Part shown: positions 35,991-47,035 of the stretch, in pieces
Numbering within the stretch: the stretch's first letter is position 1
How the letters are laid out: each line of letters begins with the position of its first letter
Assembly (NCBI RefSeq): GCF_030272615.1
Contig: NC_081411.1
Span: 182,798,977-182,862,976 of the forward strand
Source: Cryptomeria japonica
Lineage: Eukaryota > Streptophyta > Pinopsida > Cupressales > Cupressaceae
DNA: 64,000 nt
Direction: 5' to 3'
Made by a program: the position numbers and the translations under genes
The notes under the pieces: model-generated
Database searches by the model: none
What the model was told of the DNA's origin: nothing
Seen by the model: the letters and a program-made list of their open reading frames with translations, nothing else

Positions 35991-36292
35991 ACCGCTCATC
36001 ATCAGATGATAAACCAATATAACCAATTCACCAAATTTAATTGGTTATGGTTTATCAAAACAACAAGTAGGATTTACCAGTTCAACTCATACTTAACAAT
36101 ACCGGTTCACTCCACAAACTAACGTACCGGTTAAAGTCTCCTTTCACTCTCTCTTCCTACCAGTTATAAAACAACATTACAATAATAAATGATTGATGGC
36201 AATACAAATATCAATACCATTGATTGTTGTGATTGTGAATAGAAATCCTGGTTTACATTTTACAATTTATTCTCCATGTCTTCAGCTTGTCA
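35911..36292 (-). repeat. family B 3' LTR, partial
   Basis: Aligns with 41750-42085 of the 5' LTR (ACAAGTAGG-TTTACCAGTT, TTCAACTCATACTTAACAAT, CCGGTT words). The U5 and R part is missing, replaced by family A LTR4. The high-coordinate end is probably ..TTGTCA at 36292, just before a pyrimidine-rich stretch. Confidence 0.65.
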
Positions 36293-36296
36293 ACGG

Positions 36297-36342
36297 TTCT
36301 TCTCCCTATAATCACATAGTTCTTCTCCCTATAATCACATAG
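36297..36342. repeat. 23-bp tandem duplication beside the B polypurine region
   Basis: Two exact head-to-tail copies (36297-36319 and 36320-36342), each starting TTCTTCTCCCTATAA; a third partial start TTCTTCTTCCCC follows at 36343. On the minus strand these are purine-rich (GGGAGAAGAA). Confidence 0.9.
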
Positions 36343-36539
36343 TTCTTCTTCCCCTTTGACAACAATGCCAAATTGAAAGTAAAATATATAATGTAACACT
36401 TGACTGTTCAACGTCAACAACCTGCAACTTGATGCTCCCCCTATGGAATAAATCCACTTCTACACCAATCCTACAGTACAATTCTACAAGTAGCTTCAAG
36501 ACTGATGTAATCTACATCATGCTCAATTTACCTCATGAA

Positions 36540-37107
36540 GGGGTACAACCCCTAGCTAACCTCTAAGATACTCAAAAGTATTCTTAGAAAGAGGTTTAGT
36601 AAAGATATCTACAAGCTTTTCCTTGGTAGAAACATTCTCTAAGATCATATATTTACTCTGCACTTTTTCCCTCAAGAAATGATACTTTAATTCAATGTGC
36701 TTGGTTCATGCATTCAAGATAGGGTTCTTTGAAATATTTATGGCACTTTTATTATCACATAAGATCTTTACAGGTTTTGTAAACTTCATCTTAAAACCTT
36801 CCAAAATGTGTTTCATCCAGATAGCCTGGGTACAATTTGTATAAGGTGCAACATACTCAGCTTCAGCAGTAGACTATGAAATACAACTCTACTCCTTGCT
36901 ACTCCATGAAACAAGTATTCCTCATAGAAAGAGTGATCCACCAGTTGTTCTTTTCCTGTCATCAATATTACCTGCCCAGTTTGCATTTGTGTACACCTTC
37001 AAATCAAATTTTCTTTCATATGCATACCATAATCCATAGTCAATAGTACCTTTCAAATATCTGAAAATCCTTTTGGTTGCTATCAAATGTCTTTCCTTTG
37101 GAATCTT
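36540..37107 (-). pseudogene. B RNase H domain
   Basis: The minus strand reads KRIFRYLKGTIDYGLWYAYE, then YTNANWAGNIDDRKRTTGGS, STAEAEYVAPYTNCTQAIWM, CDNKSAINISKNP and STKEKLVDIFTKPLSKNTFE. The first catalytic Asp of Y-T-D-A-D-W has become Asn (YTNANW). Four stops interrupt it: two TAG near S-S-K-E-*-S-C-I-S-*, a TGA at F-L-*-G, and a TGA at N-A-*-T-K-H where Arg is expected. Confidence 0.8.
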
Positions 37108-38073
37108 CTAAAATCTTGCAATTAGACCAACTGCATGAGCTATATCTGATCTGATGTGAAAAACATAGTACAATTTTCCAATCATTGACCTATACTCTTT
37201 CTCATCAACAAATGTGTCCTCATCTTCCTTAGATAACTTACAACCTCTAACCATTGGTGTTTCAACTAGTTTATAGTCACTCATACCAAATGTCTTTAAT
37301 ACCTCCTTAACATACTTAAACCGTGTGATTAAAATACCACTCTTCATTTAATGTATTAGCAAACCTATGAAATTTTTTATCTCTCCCACTAGAGACATTT
37401 TAAACTCACTTTTTATTTCATTTGCAAAGTCATTGCTCATGTCATCATTTCCTCCAAATATGATATCATCTACAAACACTTCACTAACTAGTATTTTATC
37501 TCCTTCAAATTTCAGATATATGTTGATTTCTTCACCGGTTCTCTGAAATACTATCTTCATCAGGTGTGATTGAATCCTCTCATACCATGCTCTCGGTGCT
37601 TGCTTTAATCCATATAGTGCCTTGTGCAACTTACATACCATATCCTTCTTGTCAGTTAAAGCATAACCATTTGGCTTCTCATTGTATACTTCTTCTTCCA
37701 GTATTCCATTCAAAAATGCATATTTCACATCCATTTGATATACTTTGAATCCTTTATGAGTTGTGAAAGCTAGCAAAGTTCTGACACTTTCCAGTCTAGC
37801 CACTGGTGCAAAATTCTAACCATAATCTTCTCCTTCTTCTTGTGGATAACCTTTGCAAACCAATCTAGCTTTGTTGCAAACTACAACACCATCTTCATTC
37901 AACTTGTTCCTAAAAACCCACTTAGTACCTATTATATTTTTATTTACCGATCGGGGTACTAGAGTCCATGTGTTGTTCTTCTCAATTTGTTCAAACTCCT
38001 CCTCCATAGCTTTAACCCAATGATCATCACCAAATGATTCCTTAACAATTCTAGGCTCAATTATAGAGATCAT
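37108..38073 (-). pseudogene. B reverse transcriptase (RVT_2)
   Basis: The most readable copia RT of the window. Frame 37816-38073 has the start (FEQIEKNNTWTLVPR, GTKWVFRNKLNEDG). Frame 37348-37803 has KVYQMDVKYAFLNGILEEEV, HKALYGLKQAPRAWYERIQS and the polymerase motif SEVFVDDIIFGGND, intact F-V-D-D. Frame 37108-37347 gives the connection segment. TAA and TAG stops sit where Gln is usual (GLLIH*MK, IARF*KIPKE), so three frames instead of one. Confidence 0.85.
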
Positions 38074-38153
38074 GAAGAATTCTCTCTGATTCTTCTTCTG
38101 GTGAGTACTCCAGTATCCTTATCTCCATTAATATGTTCAAGATTGTGATTGAG

Positions 38154-39240
38154 TCACACATACCTCAAATTAACATGATCATTATCTTCAATTTCATCTT
38201 CATTACCATCATCTTCTCCTAAATCTACCTGTTCTGGTTGAACTAGTACATCAGTATTCTCTTTACCGGTTTCAGGTTTCACAGGTTCTGGTTTCAAAAA
38301 CAAAATGCAAAGATCTTCATCCTTTTTCTCTACACTAGTTTCCTCTGAGACTTCAGGATACTCATCCACTTGAACATCAGCACTCTCTATTATTCTATGT
38401 GTCCGGTTGTTTAAACACTTGTAAGACTTACTCTTGGTGGAATAACCAAGAAATGTACCTTCATCACTTTTAGCCTCAAACTTGCTAACATAGTCGCCTC
38501 TCTGAATAAAACATTTTCTACCAAATATCTTGAAATAACCAACATTAGGTGATCTACCACACCAATATTCATAAGGAGTCATGTCCTTACCTCTTTTTAC
38601 CAAAATCCTATTCATTGTGTAGACAATTGTACTAATGGATTCTCTCCAAAAAAAATTCACTACACCTCCTTGTATCAACATCATCCTAGCAGCTTTAACA
38701 ACTAACCGGTTGTTTCTCTTTGCAATACTATTTTGTTGTGGTTTCCTGGGTCCAGAAAGTTGCCATTTGATACCATTCTCTTCACAATATCTAGTGAATT
38801 CTTCGCCTTCATTTTTCCCCAGACACTTTATCTTCTTTCCAATCTCCTTTTAAGCTAAGGCCCTAAATGCCTTAAACTTACCAAATGCCTCTATTTTATC
38901 CTTCAAGAATGTGACCCACATTATCCTTGAGAAATCATCAGTGAAGATCATGAAATATCTATCACCTTGAATAATTTTAGTCCTTATTGGTTTACATAGG
39001 TCTGTATGAACCAAATCAAATAGATGCTCTGCTAAAAAAGACTTTCTCTTGAAAGTTGAGGATGTCATCTTTCCGAATTGACATTCCTTACATAGAGAAT
39101 TAACCTGTTTGTCTAATTCGGGAAAACCTCTCACTGTCTTTGACTTACTCACTTTAACAATGTTATCAAAATTTAAATGACAAAATCTCCTATGCCAAAG
39201 CCAACTTTCATCTACTTTAGCAATTAAACAGTTGCTGACT
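38154..39240 (-). pseudogene. B integrase and downstream linker
   Basis: Frame 38850-39152 reads CKECQFGKMTSSTFKRKSFL and LVHTDLCKPIRTKIIQGDRY. Frame 38154-38684 starts inside the core (AARMMLIQGG) and continues PYEYWCGRSPNVGYFKIFGR, EGTFLGYSTKSKSYKCLN and an acidic linker. Between them, KCLGKNEGEEFTRYC replaces the usual L-R-S-D-N-G-G-E-F, so the second catalytic Asp is Asn; and PQQNSIAKRNNR replaces N-G-x-x-E-R, so the catalytic Glu is Lys. The integrase is dead by at least two active-site changes. Confidence 0.8.
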
Positions 39241-39971
39241 TGAGGATTAAGGAGAAACGGGTTACCTTTAGTCTGCTTGCCAGTTGCAATCAGTTAACCT
39301 TTCCTCCCATAGATTTTGCACATGCCATTTTTAAACTCCAATGGATATCCTCTCTCATTGAGTTGGGAAACACTCAAAATATTTTGCTTTAGACCTTCAA
39401 CCTAGTAGACATCATCTACACTACTCTTTCCATTAAGAGAAATAGTTCCCTTACCTTTAACCATGCAGGGTGAGTAATTACCAAATGTTACAACTCCACC
39501 ATCAAATTCCTTCAAAGAAATAAATTTCCTCTAGTCACTGGTCATGTGATGTGAACAACCACTATCAATGATCCAATCATCACAATTATCCATTTGTGAA
39601 ACTAAATCTTTGTCATCAGATGTCTCCTCTTTAATGGCTACAAAAACAATGTCTTCATTAGCATCATCATCAGATTCCTCATCAATGATACCACCATCAA
39701 ATGCAATAAGACAATCTCTCTTTCCTTTTCCCTTGAATTTCTTGAACTTCTCTTGCTTGTACTCATTATCACCTTTAGGAAAGTTAGTAGTTATGTGTCC
39801 AATCTTGTTGCATGCAAAACATTTCAAAGGTAGTTTACCTCTATATTTGCCCGTACCTCTGGGAAACTGCTTGACCAACAATGTTTCAAGCTCAACTAAA
39901 TTGTCTTCATCATCAACTTCTCTGCAGGATCTAGTTTTATAACTATGACTAACATCTCTACTTTTTCTCAT
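39241..39971 (-). pseudogene. B protease, GAG-pre-integrase and zinc knuckle
   Basis: Frame 39531-39971 holds CFACNKIGHITTNFPKGDNE, a zinc knuckle with C-x2-C-x4-H kept but the last Cys changed to Phe, then CDDWIIDSGCSHHMTSD, the intact protease D-S-G-C site, ended by TAG. Downstream frames give GVVTFGNYSPCMVKGKGTIS, a TAG in VY*VEG, and VDESWLWHRRFCHLNFDNIV with both integrase histidines kept. Confidence 0.8.
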
Positions 39972-40612
39972 AGATGGGTTAAAAACAAAAGCTCTAATGT
40001 TGATTCATATTTCTTAATACTACCATCATAACCATTTAATTCAAAAGCAGTAAGCTTACCAATGATGGAATCAAGGGTTACCTTGTTTTTGTCAATAGAT
40101 TTCAAATCCTTAATGGTTGCAACTTGGATAGCATAGAACGGTAACAGGGTTCTCAATACCTTACTAACTACTGTGGCATCATCCATTTTACCATCAACAC
40201 TCTTAATCTCACCAACTATCTCTTTTATCTTCTGACCATACTGTTGGATATTCTCACCTTCAGCCATCCACATGTCATCAAACTTCCCTCTTAGACTCTC
40301 TTCCTTGGAAATCTTTACATGTTCATCACTTCTATAAATCTCTTCAAGTTTCTTCCATACATCATGTGTAGTCTCCATACCATGAATGTCAACATATTCA
40401 ATATCCGATAAAGAACTGATAATAGCCTCCAGTGCTTGATTGTTTTTTTGTTGCTCTTTTTTCTGATCATCAGTCATAATCCCTGTAGGTGCAACATATT
40501 CAGTATTAACATGTTCCCATTAATGGTTTCCAATACTCTTGATATAAATTTTCATTTTGTCACTCCATATCCTATAGTTCTCTCTATTAAACTTCACACC
40601 TTCCTTCATCAT
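39968..40612 (-). pseudogene. B Gag (UBN2-type)
   Basis: Start placed at 40612 (MMKEGVKFNRENYRIWSDKM), shortly after the primer-binding site. A TAA after IKSIGNH is followed by the 169-codon frame 39968-40477 with THDVWKKLEEIYRSDEHVKI, GKFDDMWMAEGENIQQYGQK and ATVVSKVLRTLLPFYAIQVA, the UBN2 pattern. One stop near the start is the main defect. Confidence 0.8.
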
Positions 40613-40664
40613 GATATACAAGATCTTTTCCTCAAGTTATTAGGCTTACACCTTAGAGGACCTA

Positions 40665-40684
40665 AGAAGCACTTTGATACCAAT
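40665..40684 (-). other. primer-binding site of element B
   Basis: Minus strand next to the LTR reads TTGGTATCAAAGTGC, matching initiator-Met complement TGGTATCAGAGC at 11 of 12 positions. It fixes 40685 as the LTR edge. Confidence 0.8.
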
Positions 40685-42089
40685 TGATGGTATGATGAAA
40701 GAACAAGGATCCGGTCAACTGCTGAGAGGGGGGGTGAATTAGTAGATAGAAAAACTGATAAAACTTCACCTATCTCAAAATCAATCTCTCAAAGTAAACT
40801 TATAACTATCAATACAATATCTTTGTCAAGATAAAAAATGTCAAATTAAACCGGATGACTGTTACAATAGATAACCGTAATCAACTTGTAACTTACAAAC
40901 ATCCAAATACTTTTACTAATATAAGTAAAACTTCATTTCATATTGTTGTCGGTTATCATGAGTTATCAAAGTGGATTAAGTAGTTAAGCAAATAAACCAC
41001 AATAAAACATAACCACAGTAATATTCACCACTTGACACAATATTTTTGAAATAGACACCCAAATGGGAAAAACCACGGTGAGATGGAACTCACAATATAA
41101 TTATCTGAACTCTTTTGAAGTTCACCCTGTTAGGAACCAAGCCTGTTAAAGCTTTTACAAAAGGTCCTGTTAAGAACTGATCGTGTTAGGAACTACCTGG
41201 TTAAGGGATTGACTATAATGCCTTGTTATAAGCAATACCCTAGGAGGAGTAACTTTTGTAAAGGATTTAGAATCCAAGCTAATGGATCACCTTTTTAGAC
41301 AATTTGAATAACACCAAGCTTGTTAGAGCTTACTCGGTTTGGGGATTTAACTGTTGTAATTGTTAAAAAACAATAGGAGTTTGCTGATCTATTTGAATAG
41401 CACTTCACTTGCTTGTTTAGATCCTTTTTATGCTCCTATCTACCTTTACTCAAATAGCAGATACACCATGCAGTTTGGAAACCACACACTCAACTGATCT
41501 TTGCCAACAATTCAACTAAAAAAACTCATCGACCTTATAAACAAATCAACTAGGTCGGTAACACAATAAAAACCTAATTCTCATAGAGATTACAAACAAG
41601 TTGGTTCAAGTATGACCATTGGATTACATAAAAAACTCTACACATCATTCAAGAAAGCCTCGACCGCTCCTTGATCACTGCTTCATTGAACTTAGTAAAT
41701 CATCACATGCTTTGCATTACATGCAGTATGCTTGCTCATTCCCAAGACAAAAAACCGTTACCTCAATGCACCAAAATCTCTTTGAGACTCACTTCACATG
41801 CATACGTGTCATAATCATTACTGCTCATCATCAGATCATAAATTAATATAACAATTCAACAACTTAATCGGTTAGGGTTTATCAAAATAACAAGTAGGGT
41901 TTACCAGTTCAACTCATACTTAACAATATCGGTTCACTCCACAAACTAACCTATCGGTTATAGTTTCCTTTCACTAGCTCTTCCTACCGGTTACAAAACA
42001 ACATTACAATAATAAAATTACTAGTTAATTGACATTTATGACAACATAATAAATCATTAATGCAATCTTCATGCAAATACCAACATAAT
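40685..42089 (-). repeat. family B 5' LTR (outer end probably lost)
   Basis: Starts TGATGGTATGATGAAAGAAC at 40685. The first 130 bases closely match an internal part of the family A LTR (GTGAAT-x-AGTAGA, ACTGATAAAACTTCACC, ATCTCTCAAAGTA). It contains a run of CCTGTTAGGAAC/CTGTTAAGAACT repeats at 41125-41215. Similarity to the 3' LTR continues to about 42085, then family D sequence begins. Confidence 0.75.
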
Positions 42090-43331
42090 CTTTTTTTCAC
42101 CAGATCAACAAACTTGACCACACATATAGATCTGATAAAATTCAATAATAACAATGATAAGTAGATAAATAACACAACACATAATACCAATATTTGACGT
42201 GGAATACTCGGTTAAGGGAAAAGCCATGTTCGGAACCTACCTATAATAAGATGATAGTCTGCAGTAGTATGTGAAAATATTACAATGGGGAATCCACTAG
42301 CATTTAGGCACACTACCTAGACCTCACTTCTCAAAAGATAATGTCCTAGAAGTCTACAACCCTCAGGGAAGGTTCACTACCTTACAATGAAGTGTCACTA
42401 ACTTACAAAATAATTGGACTACAATCCAGAAGGAATGAACTAAAAGAATAGCATTTCCAAATGCCTGATGACAATTCTAATTAAGCACATTGTCTTCTCT
42501 GCAATACCAATCTCTATGCAATCACAATTCCAAAGGATGAATCCCTTGTTTGCACATACAACACTCTCTGATAATGTAGACACTACATTAACACCTAAAT
42601 TACGTGACAATATCACCTATTTATACAAATCATCAATCTTGACAACAAGGTTGGCTAAACCCTCAACTCATAATTATGAAATTAATGATACAAATATTGT
42701 CCATCAGACCAATATATGATATACATGACATAACATGGACCTAAATTAAATTCCCAAATAGTCAACTCCACCAAAAATCATGCCAAGATCAACTACAACA
42801 TGCTAGATCACTAGGAAAACTGCATAACATGAAGAACATCACCAGTTTGGCAAAATAACCAAGAACTCACACAACAATAAATGTGGATCATAAAAAAAAA
42901 TAGGACATACTGAGGAAACACCAACAAGAATAGTAGAATCATCAGCAACAGCTCCACCAAGACAACTTATCAAATCTTCATCGATCAACATCTGAACCTC
43001 AAGAACACTCAAACAACAACAACTGTTATGAAGAAAAGATAACTTGCAGAGAACCAAATCATGAACCATCTAAAAGGAAGATATAGAAGATCATCCTAAA
43101 CAATATCGCAAAATCTCAGGTCAAGATCTGATCACACCACAATATACTAGAGAAAATATTGTACTCTGCAAAGCTTTGATCAAATAAACAAACTGTAAAA
43201 CTAGATCATCTGATATGATAAATTAAGCTTTCAAGATGATACTAGAAATAATCCATACACCAAACCATGATCCCAATAAACCAATCTGCAATCACTGGAG
43301 CAGCAATATGTTGACATCAATGAAAACAACA
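42090..43331 (-). repeat. LTR fragment of a third copia-like family (D)
   Basis: Non-coding, A/C-rich. It has an LTR-like leader word (GACGTGGAATACTCGGTTAAGGGAAAAGCC split as GACGTGGAATACTCGG and TTAAGGGAAAAGCC) at 42195, and ends TGTTGACATCAATGAAAAC at 43311-43331. The same edge word is at 46070 in the C LTR. Its low-coordinate edge is cut by element B and its high-coordinate edge meets the broken C integrase. It has no internal region left. Confidence 0.5.
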
Positions 43332-43335
43332 TATC

Positions 43336-43600
43336 CTAGCAGCAACAATGTGCAACATCACCTTGTAAACTCCTTGTTCTAGTTGAACCGCATAAGTCTA
43401 TGTGTACCAAATCCAATAATCTGGTAGAATATTGTTCCTTTCCTCTAAATGTTCCTTTTGTCTTCTTTTCTACTTGACATCCTTTAAAAATACTATTATC
43501 CAATTTAGTTAGTTTGGGTAAATCTCTCATAGGTCTCCTCAAACTAATCTTCACCAAATTGTTAAAATTGATGTGACACATCCTCTAGTTCTATAGTTAA
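43336..43600 (-). pseudogene. C integrase N-terminal fragment
   Basis: Frame 43336-43581 reads MCHINFNNLVKISLRRPMRD, GCQVEKKTKGTFRGKEQYST and LLDLVHIDLCGSTRTRSLQG, i.e. part of the zinc-binding region (first Cys of C-x2-C lost: FKGC) and the first catalytic Asp. Homology stops after the G-D of LQGD; the last codons (VAHCCC) are from the joined D sequence. Confidence 0.8.
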
Positions 43601-43990
43601 CTTTTATTTATCTTAGATGATAACAAATGTCCTGTAGCAGCTTTCAATTGATACATGTCTCCATTTGTCCTCTTTCCTGTAGCAATAATAGTTATGGATT
43701 TCTTTTGGATCTTATAGCCACCATCTTGGAAAATGACATTGTAGCCATTTTCACACATATGTCCAACACTCAAGAGATTATGATATAATCCTTTCACATA
43801 GTATACATTGTGAGTGTTATTTTTTTCATCAAAAGTAATATAACCTATTCCAACAATCTAAGAAGTCTAATCATCTCCAAATCTAATAGAACCACCATCA
43901 TACTTTTCAAGTTTTACAAACCTACTTTTGTCACTAGTAAAATTATTTGAACATCCACTATCAATCAATCATTCACTCCTATCTCTTCTA
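43597..43990 (-). pseudogene. C protease / GAG-pre-integrase region
   Basis: Frame 43597-43797 gives MKGLYHNLLSVGHMCENGYN and IATGKRTNGDMYQLKAATGH. Upstream at about 43945-43980 is WLIDSGCSNNFTSD-like sequence (D-S-G-C kept, the usual H-M replaced) and GGSIRFGDD. Stops separate the pieces. Confidence 0.65.
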
Positions 43991-44047
43991 ACATGAAATG
44001 TTGATCAAACTTTATGGTTTCAGGTCTCTATAAAAGCCATTTTTTCC

Positions 44048-44998
44048 TTAATAAAAAACATGAAATGTTGATGTAACAATTTTATCTACTTTAGACATCT
44101 CTTTATTATTTCTAGATTTAGATTCATCTTTTTCAACCAAGAACAAACATAGTAGGCTTTTTTTATTGAAATTTCCTTTATTTTCCTTAAAAAAAAATGT
44201 TTCCTCACCCCGAACATCTAGATGTATAATGACCAATCTTTCCACACTTAAACATTTAAGGGGTAATATACCTTTATAGTTGTCAGTTCCCCTCTCCAAC
44301 TTTCTCACAAAGTTTGCTTCCATTTCACCCAGGCTATCATCATCTGAATCTTCATCTGAAGCTTTTGATGCTTTAAATTTTATCTCAATTTTTTCTTTGT
44401 CTTTACCAAACTTCCTCATCTCAAATGCAGTCAAAGTGTCATACAACTGTTCTTTAATAAATTTGGATGAATCATAAGTTTCTTCAATAGCTGAAATCTT
44501 GTCACTGTAACATTATGATAAATTCCTCATGATCTACTCTATCACATCCTTGTCATCCAAGATACCATCAAGTTATCTGATCTCATTCACTTCATTATCA
44601 ACCTTCTGAAAGTAACTTGTTATGTCTTCATCTTCTTCCTTCCTCGAGTTCTCATATTTGTCTTTAGCAATCTACATCTTAGATAGCTTAACTCTATCAT
44701 TTTCTTCATAGATATTCTTCAATATTTCCCAAACTTTATAAGCAATATCCAATGCAAAAACCTTCACTAATTTAGTTTTAAATAGGTCACTAAAGATAGC
44801 ATACCTTTCTCATTCATTTTCTTCATAGACTTTCATCCCATGTGGGGTAGTATGACCATTTTTTGGCATCACATACTTCATTTCCACAACTTTCCAATTC
44901 TTATAACTTAGAGAAATCAAGTATCCTCTCATCTTCACTCTCTATAACATATAGTCAGATCCTTCAAAGGTAGGAATAGTCAATTTGTGTGCCATCAT
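44048..44998 (-). pseudogene. C Gag
   Basis: Start at 44995-44998 (MAHKLTIPTFEGSDYML then TAG). Further frames read YEENDRVKLSKM, KYENSRKEEDEDITSYFQKV and DILDDKDVI-type UBN2 sequence, and 44048-44446 reads LTAFEMRKFGKDKEKIEIKF and the degenerate knuckle ILPLKCLSVERLVIIHLDVR, in which a frameshift destroys the C-x2-C-x4-H-x4-C spacing. Several stops. Confidence 0.75.
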
Positions 44999-45030
44999 AT
45001 CTTCCTCGAATGGTTAGTCTTACTTTCTAG

Positions 45031-45050
45031 GAACCAAAGCTCTGATACCA
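45031..45050 (-). other. primer-binding site of element C
   Basis: Minus strand reads TGGTATCAGAGCTTTGGTTC, a perfect match to the initiator-Met complement TGGTATCAGAGC. The best-preserved site in the window. Confidence 0.9.
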
Positions 45051-45052
45051 AT

Positions 45053-46088
45053 TGTTGAATATGCCAGAGAACTAAAAGGTGGGATGAAAAAATTATACCA
45101 ATTATTATCTTTTACTTAGTCCATAGAAACAAACACTATAAACAAAATTTTAATAACTTAACCATAAAAAAATATAAGCATGAAAGAGAACACACATACA
45201 CAAGAACAATAGGTATACATGGAAAACCCAAGGAGGGAAAAACTATCAAATATGCTAATTATCAATCATGAAAGACCTATTAGGGTGACACTGGCTAAGG
45301 TGATTTTTACAAAACATGGCTCACTACAGGTGGGCTCAGTACCCAGCTACAAGTGCCAGAAAAGAAGGCCTCATTTCTCAGAAGAAGAAGAAAAAATAAA
45401 GAATCCACCACTGAAGCACAACTGCCACTATGTTGTAATGCTAAAAGAAACCTTTGGATAATTTCCTTTGGTACCAAATGACAATAGCACATAACCTCAC
45501 TACTCAACCACAACTTCACAAGCTCACATACACTTGCAAAAAATATATTTTCTTTAAATACAATCCACTCACTTCTTAAATATTTTTTATTAAAATCACC
45601 CTCAATTTATTCCGATCTCTTAAATTAAGAATCTCTCCAAGTCAGCCAAAAATTAATTTACCAAAACATAATTTGATATAATTATGCACTAAAAATTCCT
45701 ATGGTGGAAAAGGAATGAGAAGTGGACCACACCACATTGCATAACATCAATCAAAACAACACATTATACATACACCACAAATTCCAGAGAAAAAATAGAA
45801 TCATTCAAGGTCAACCAAACCTGGAATGAACATATCAGCAACCACAACACCAAAGCTCATCGTCATGTTCCAAATGAGAATATTAAAGTTAAGGATATGA
45901 ATAACATAAATCTAAAATCTCATTAACAAAGCATAAAATGTGAACAAATGCAAAGCTCTACAAACTCTACCAGAAAACATCACCAACACTGAATAGACTT
46001 ATAGAGAACATCTTCCAAACCACCAAAATACAAAGCAAAAACCAGAAATTGAAACACGGAATGAATATGTTGACATCAATGACAACCA
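45053..46088 (-). repeat. family C 5' LTR
   Basis: Starts TGTTGAATATGCC two bases from the primer-binding site. It contains ACATGGAAAACCCAAGGAGGGAAA at two short stretches around 45217-45241, a leader-like word. The outer edge is set at about 46088 from the word TGTTGACATCAATGACAACCA shared in form with the D LTR edge; that boundary is inference. No open frame here is supported. Confidence 0.55.
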
Positions 46089-47030
46089 TACTAATATACC
46101 ATCAACTTCACATTTGCAATACTAGATACTAAAAAAACAATCCATTCTCTCATTTCAAAGCCTCATACCAATGGATAGATGACCACAAACAAGGCCAACT
46201 AATAAAATTTAAATTAAGATTGAATTAATCTTGTGGACATAAATAATCCACATCAGAGTCTTCAATTTAACCAATGGGTAAAGACAATCGACTAAACTAC
46301 ACAACTCATATATCCAAAACCAATAAAGTATGCAGACTCATCATCATATAAGTAACATTCAAAACTGAAATATCAAAAAGGATAACATGAGGATTTCACG
46401 AGTCAAACACTAGAGCACTAATCAAGTCTGATTTTCCAAACAAATAAACAACAAAGAATGATTATAAAGGAACTAAATAAGCATTCATACAAATATTAAA
46501 ATTGATTAATTACAATGTATGTCACAAATCTACAAACTACAAATTTTGTTAACATGCAAGGCCTGCAAAACCATCTTTGTGCAAATCTGAATTCACGAAG
46601 AATATTCCAAATCTATTAAACCACTTTGTTAATCAACACACATGCAAATACATATCCACTTACTATTTGGAAGACCCATGAGTCTTAGAAACACTAAAAT
46701 AGTGAAACAACAATAGTGGAATAGTATAGATAAGAATGACCTAAAATTTATTTATGCCTCTATAGACACCTAAAATTGTCCTTGTTTAATTAAATAAATT
46801 TATTTATTTAATTAATTATTTCAAATGTTATATTTTTTTCACTATTAAATAATGAAATATTTTTAATTAATTCATTAAGGTTTTCTTTTATAAATTAAAT
46901 AAATATTTATTATTTATTTAGTCTCACCTCTTTCTTAAATTAAATAAATATTTTTAGTTACTTAATTCAACCCCTTTTCCTCTATTAATTAAATAAATAT
47001 TGTTACCCATTCATGGGTTTCAAAAGGTTA
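46089..47030. repeat. AT-rich stretch with TTAATTAAATAAAT repeats
   Basis: From about 46780 the sequence consists largely of variants of TTTAATTAAATAAATATTTA, spaced by short C/T-rich words (GTCTCACCTCTTTC, CAACCCCTTTTCC). The same style recurs at 58770-59345. It may be part of an old LTR, but no edges or coding parts are visible. 46089-46780 shows nothing I recognise. Confidence 0.5.
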
Positions 47031-47035
47031 ATATT

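Larger units (their letters stand above)
36293..40684 (-). mobile_element. copia family B internal region (gag-pol, dead)
   Basis: Full-length copia internal region in standard order on the minus strand, related to family A but clearly a different family. It keeps long frames for RT, the segment after integrase, Gag and protease, and carries several catalytic substitutions and stops. Confidence 0.85.
43356..45052 (-). mobile_element. copia family C internal region, 3' part missing
   Basis: Carries Gag, zinc-knuckle, protease and the first part of integrase, then ends abruptly about 43355 where family D sequence starts. Integrase core end, RT and RNase H are absent. Confidence 0.8.

Noticed and set aside
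39568-39942. 124-codon Ser-rich plus-strand frame
   Set aside because: Antisense shadow of the B zinc-knuckle and protease frame, which has clear motifs on the other strand.
41125-41215. Repeated CCTGTTAGGAAC/CTGTTAAGAACT words as a possible CRISPR-like or satellite array
   Set aside because: Only three or four imperfect copies, irregular spacing, inside the B LTR of a eukaryotic genome.
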